From contig JAZSHF010000003.1 in the NCBI GenBank assembly GCA_045533115.1, forward strand, positions 1 through 7,320: DNA of 7,320 nt. The letters are read 5' to 3'. Origin of the DNA: Colimorpha_A sp045533115 (lineage in GTDB: Bacteria; Bacillota; Clostridia; Oscillospirales; CAG-272). Shown piece after piece: positions 5,712 through 7,320 of the stretch. Numbering within the stretch: the first letter of the stretch is position 1; each line of letters starts with the position of its first letter. Below the pieces are notes generated by a model. The model saw only the letters and a program-made list of their open reading frames with translations, was not told where the DNA came from and searched no databases. The position numbers were made by a program, and so were the translations under genes.

Positions 5712-6917
5712 TCACTTTTCTTCCTTATTATATATAATACGTGTCGGCGCGTCGGTATTTGCACCGTTTGCGCCGAAAAGCGAAATACCGAACGCGGCGC
5801 AAAGGGCATCAAATTCTTTTCTTGCCGCTTCCCTTCTGCGCTCGCTCATTTGCGTACGAACCGCGCGAATGAGAAGATTTTTCGGCGTGTTCTCGGGGTC
5901 GATAAGCTCGGTAACGTCAACGGAATATCCGCTCGCTTCAAGGCGCTTGCAACGGAGCGCATCTGTGAGCGCCACGGCGAGCTTCTGCTTGATGAGCGAA
6001 TGCTCAAGAACGGGCGACAGCGCCTTTCCGAGATCCGACTTGTTGCTTAGCTGAGAATTTATCTCGTGCTGACAGCAGGGAGTCGAGAGAATGACCTCGG
6101 CGCCGAGCCGCGCGGCGTTGGTGAGCACGATGTCGGTCGCGATATCGCAGGCGTGAAGCGAAAGAACGAGATTCGGCCGGCGTTCCGGCTCGAATTTGTT
6201 TATGTCACAACAAACGAAAGAAAGGCCGTCAAATCCGACCTTGCTTGCAACTCTCGAGCAGTATTCAATGACGTCCTGCTTCAGATCGGCTCCAACCATC
6301 TTGACTTCACGTTTTTTGACCTCGGTCAAAAACCAATATGCGGCAAAGGTCAGGTAGCTTTTTCCGCAGCAGAGGTCGAGAACGTAAAGCTCGCCCTGCG
6401 GGAGCTTCGGGTAAATATCGTCAATATAATGAAGAAATCGGTCGATCTGGCGGAACTTCGCACGCTTTTTGTCGAACACTCTTCCCTTTTCGTCGCTCAC
6501 GCCGAGCGCAATTAGGAAAGGATAAACCTCACCGTCGTGCAAAAATACCTGCTTCACGCGGTCGTGAGAAAGCTCGACGGTCTCGCCTTTGCCGATCTTG
6601 CCCGAAACAAGGAGTTTGCCCTTACTTGAAAGACGAGCCTCAAGGTCACCGCCCGTCGTTATGAGGTTCAGCTGTCGGTATTCGCCGAGAAGCGATGCAA
6701 CGTACTCGGGCGCCTCGGAAGCAGGAAGGTTCTTGTGCAGCGCCTTTCCGTCCGTTCGGAAGGTCTCGAGCTGAAGAATAATTCCTTCCTTATTATATAT
6801 GCGCCCCTCGGTGCGGATAACCGTCTTGTCGGACGGGCGTGAAAGCACAAGCTTTTTGAGCGTTCCACCGAAAATTGCGGTGTTGAGGGACGATATCAGC
6901 TTATTTGTTGGCTCCAC
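5712..6917 (-). CDS. SAM-dependent methyltransferase (Methyltransf_32-like)
   Basis: This 401-residue protein has an N-terminal domain of about 170 residues and then a Rossmann methyltransferase domain. The SAM loop is VLDLCCGKSYLTF (179-191), followed by the acidic end of strand 2 (GADLK, 209-213), CCDIN (236-240), SLHACDIATD (253-262) and TPCCQHE (279-285). The LHAC and PCCxH pair is typical of the broad METTL25/RRNAD1-like family whose substrates are mostly undefined; I cannot name the substrate. The start is GTG (6915-6917), chosen because AAAGGA lies 8 bases upstream. Extending further upstream would translate the promoter into a hydrophobic peptide without family resemblance. Two copies of the dispersed AT-rich motif fall inside the gene and are read as IYNKE at 40-44 and at 395-399, the latter next to the stop. 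It converges on the thioesterase operon and diverges from the rRNA-type promoters. Confidence 0.85.
   Translation of the reverse strand: MEPTNKLISSLNTAIFGGTLKKLVLSRPSDKTVIRTEGRIYNKEGIILQLETFRTDGKALHKNLPASEAPEYVASLLGEYRQLNLITTGGDLEARLSSKGKLLVSGKIGKGETVELSHDRVKQVFLHDGEVYPFLIALGVSDEKGRVFDKKRAKFRQIDRFLHYIDDIYPKLPQGELYVLDLCCGKSYLTFAAYWFLTEVKKREVKMVGADLKQDVIEYCSRVASKVGFDGLSFVCCDINKFEPERRPNLVLSLHACDIATDIVLTNAARLGAEVILSTPCCQHEINSQLSNKSDLGKALSPVLEHSLIKQKLAVALTDALRCKRLEASGYSVDVTELIDPENTPKNLLIRAVRTQMSERRREAARKEFDALCAAFGISLFGANGANTDAPTRIIYNKEEK
5716..5736 (-). repeat. Dispersed AT-rich motif, copy 2
   Basis: This 21-base minus-strand sequence is identical to 3198-3218. It encodes the last residues of the methyltransferase (IIYNKEEK tail) just before the stop. 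With its flank it is nearly a palindrome (TTATTATATATAATA, 5725-5739). Confidence 0.6.
6785..6800 (-). repeat. Dispersed AT-rich motif, copy 3
   Basis: This is the 16-base core ATATATAATAAGGAAG on the minus strand, inside the 5' part of the methyltransferase gene and read as IYNKEG (40-45). It matches 3201-3216 and the corresponding part of 5716-5736 exactly. Confidence 0.55.
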
Positions 6918-6948
6918 GGTTATGATCCTTTCGAAATATTGTGAATAT

Positions 6949-6977
6949 ATTATACTACAAAGGGAAAAATAATACAA
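6949..6977 (-). promoter_or_regulatory. Probable promoter of the methyltransferase gene
   Basis: On the minus strand there is a perfect TATAAT (6949-6954) with a weak TTGTAT (6972-6977) 17 bases upstream. Initiation near 6942 would give a leader of about 25 bases before the GTG at 6917. The -10 is strong and the -35 is poor, so moderate expression is expected. Confidence 0.6.
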
Positions 6978-7022
6978 TAGTAGCAATTTGCACAAAACAA
7001 GGGGGCTGAATTTCGTTATTTT

Positions 7023-7032
7023 GACACGTGTC
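7023..7032. other. Perfect 10-bp palindrome upstream of the rRNA-type promoter
   Basis: GACACGTGTC is a perfect palindrome centred about 39 bp upstream of the P1 -35 box. It shares the CACGTG core with parS, but the flanks differ (9 of 16 positions match), so I do not call it parS. It could be an operator between the methyltransferase and rRNA promoters, or chance. Confidence 0.3.
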
Positions 7033-7063
7033 CTACAAAGTGAAAAAAATATCAAAAAAGGTG

Positions 7064-7092
7064 TTGACATACGGCAAAACCTCTGCTATAAT
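7064..7092 (+). promoter_or_regulatory. rRNA-type operon promoter P1
   Basis: TTGACA (7064-7069), a 17-base spacer and TATAAT (7087-7092) with an extended -10 TGC (7084-7086). This is a maximal-strength sigma-A promoter. A-tracts at 7035-7059 upstream could act as an UP element. The stretch between P1 and P2 holds two small hairpins (CGCT/AGCG at 7100-7111 and CGGGC/GCCCG at 7110-7123, mutually overlapping) and no gene. Confidence 0.9.
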
Positions 7093-7143
7093 AATCAAGC
7101 GCTTTTGAGCGGGCAATCGCCCGATCGGTAAGCGAGAAGCCGC

Positions 7144-7185
7144 AAAAAACTTTTTTTGAAAAAATTTTTAAAAAAGTTGAAAAAC
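7144..7185 (+). promoter_or_regulatory. A/T-tract UP-like element upstream of P2
   Basis: Alternating A and T runs just before the P2 -35 resemble the RNA polymerase alpha-subunit contact region of rRNA promoters. It can also fold as a weak A-T hairpin (AACTTTTTT at 7148-7156 with AAAAAAGTT at 7170-7178). Confidence 0.55.
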
Positions 7186-7188
7186 CTA

Positions 7189-7217
7189 TTGACAAACGGT
7201 CTCAAACGTGGTATACT
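7189..7217 (+). promoter_or_regulatory. rRNA-type operon promoter P2
   Basis: TTGACA (7189-7194), a 17-base spacer and TATACT (7212-7217), again with an extended -10 TGG (7209-7211). It lies 125 bp downstream of P1 in the same orientation. Tandem promoters of this strength and spacing are typical of rRNA operons. Initiation is expected near 7224. Confidence 0.88.
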
Positions 7218-7320
7218 AAAAATCCGCCGCGAAAAGACAAGCGTGTTTTTGGGAGCGGTGAAGCGGTCCTTGAAAATTGAACAACAGAAGAGAAAGTACA
7301 AAGCACAAGAAATGTCAAGG
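7218..7320 (+). ncRNA. Leader of an rRNA-type operon with boxA-like element (partial)
   Basis: No open reading frame follows P2. The segment 7267-7282 (TCCTTGAAAATTGAAC) resembles the CTTTGAAAACT-type element found before rRNA genes in Firmicutes. It is thought to be the boxA antitermination and processing signal bound by NusB/NusE. CCGC near 7224-7230 can pair with GCGG at 7255-7266 upstream of it. The 16S rRNA gene itself is not in the window and is expected shortly past the right edge; a tRNA-first operon is the main alternative. Confidence 0.65.

Noticed and set aside
7023..7032. Third parS site at GACACGTGTC
   Set aside because: Only the CACGTG core and three flanking positions match the 16-bp parS consensus (9 of 16).
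6918..7070. Hydrophobic N-terminal extension of the methyltransferase (apparent membrane segment)
   Set aside because: It is a translation of the promoter region, contains the -10 box, and the GTG at 6917 has a proper ribosome binding site.
7095..7301. Small minus-strand open frame across the rRNA-type leader
   Set aside because: It runs through the promoters and A/T tracts, has no ribosome binding site, and reads as poly-Phe/Lys from low-complexity DNA.

Overview
The window looks like the chromosome of a Firmicute of class Clostridia, possibly a gut Oscillospirales or Christensenellales relative. The evidence is the noc-soj-parB-serS gene order, perfect Bacillus-type parS sites, near-consensus sigma-A promoters, AGGAGG-type ribosome binding sites and a mixed-GC coding style. 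It contains no mobile element, CRISPR array or tRNA. It is probably origin-proximal, because it pairs a ParABS/Noc locus with the promoter region of an rRNA-type operon.

Left half, minus strand (1-2996): noc, then soj (parA), then parB, then the first 69 codons of serS. Two perfect 16-bp parS palindromes lie between noc and soj, just upstream of a perfect TTGACA-17-TATAAT promoter that should drive soj-parB-serS. ParB loads on parS as a CTP-dependent clamp, Soj is its partner ATPase, and the Noc-like paralogue presumably ties chromosome position to division. This Noc has a divergent second CTP-binding box (ANSNR instead of ENxQR). Helically spaced GGGAA runs flank the parS pair.

Middle, plus strand (3166-5710): a compact three-gene operon with its own promoter and a strong terminator. 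It encodes an acyl-ACP thioesterase with all expected catalytic residues, then an OmpR-type winged-helix regulator whose receiver domain has lost the phosphorylation residues. The third product is a dihydroorotase-fold protein that has lost every metal ligand I can align. One active enzyme, one phosphorylation-blind regulator and one apparent pseudoenzyme in a single operon is the most unusual feature of the window.

Right part (5712-7320): a minus-strand SAM-dependent methyltransferase, convergent with the operon above and sharing its terminator region. It is followed by a 403-bp intergenic region with two strong tandem extended -10 promoters, A/T-rich UP-like tracts and a boxA-like leader. 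These point to an rRNA operon starting just past the right edge.

A 16-21 bp sequence (core ATATATAATAAGGAAG) occurs three times: once in the thioesterase 5' leader and twice inside the methyltransferase gene, where it is read as IYNKE.
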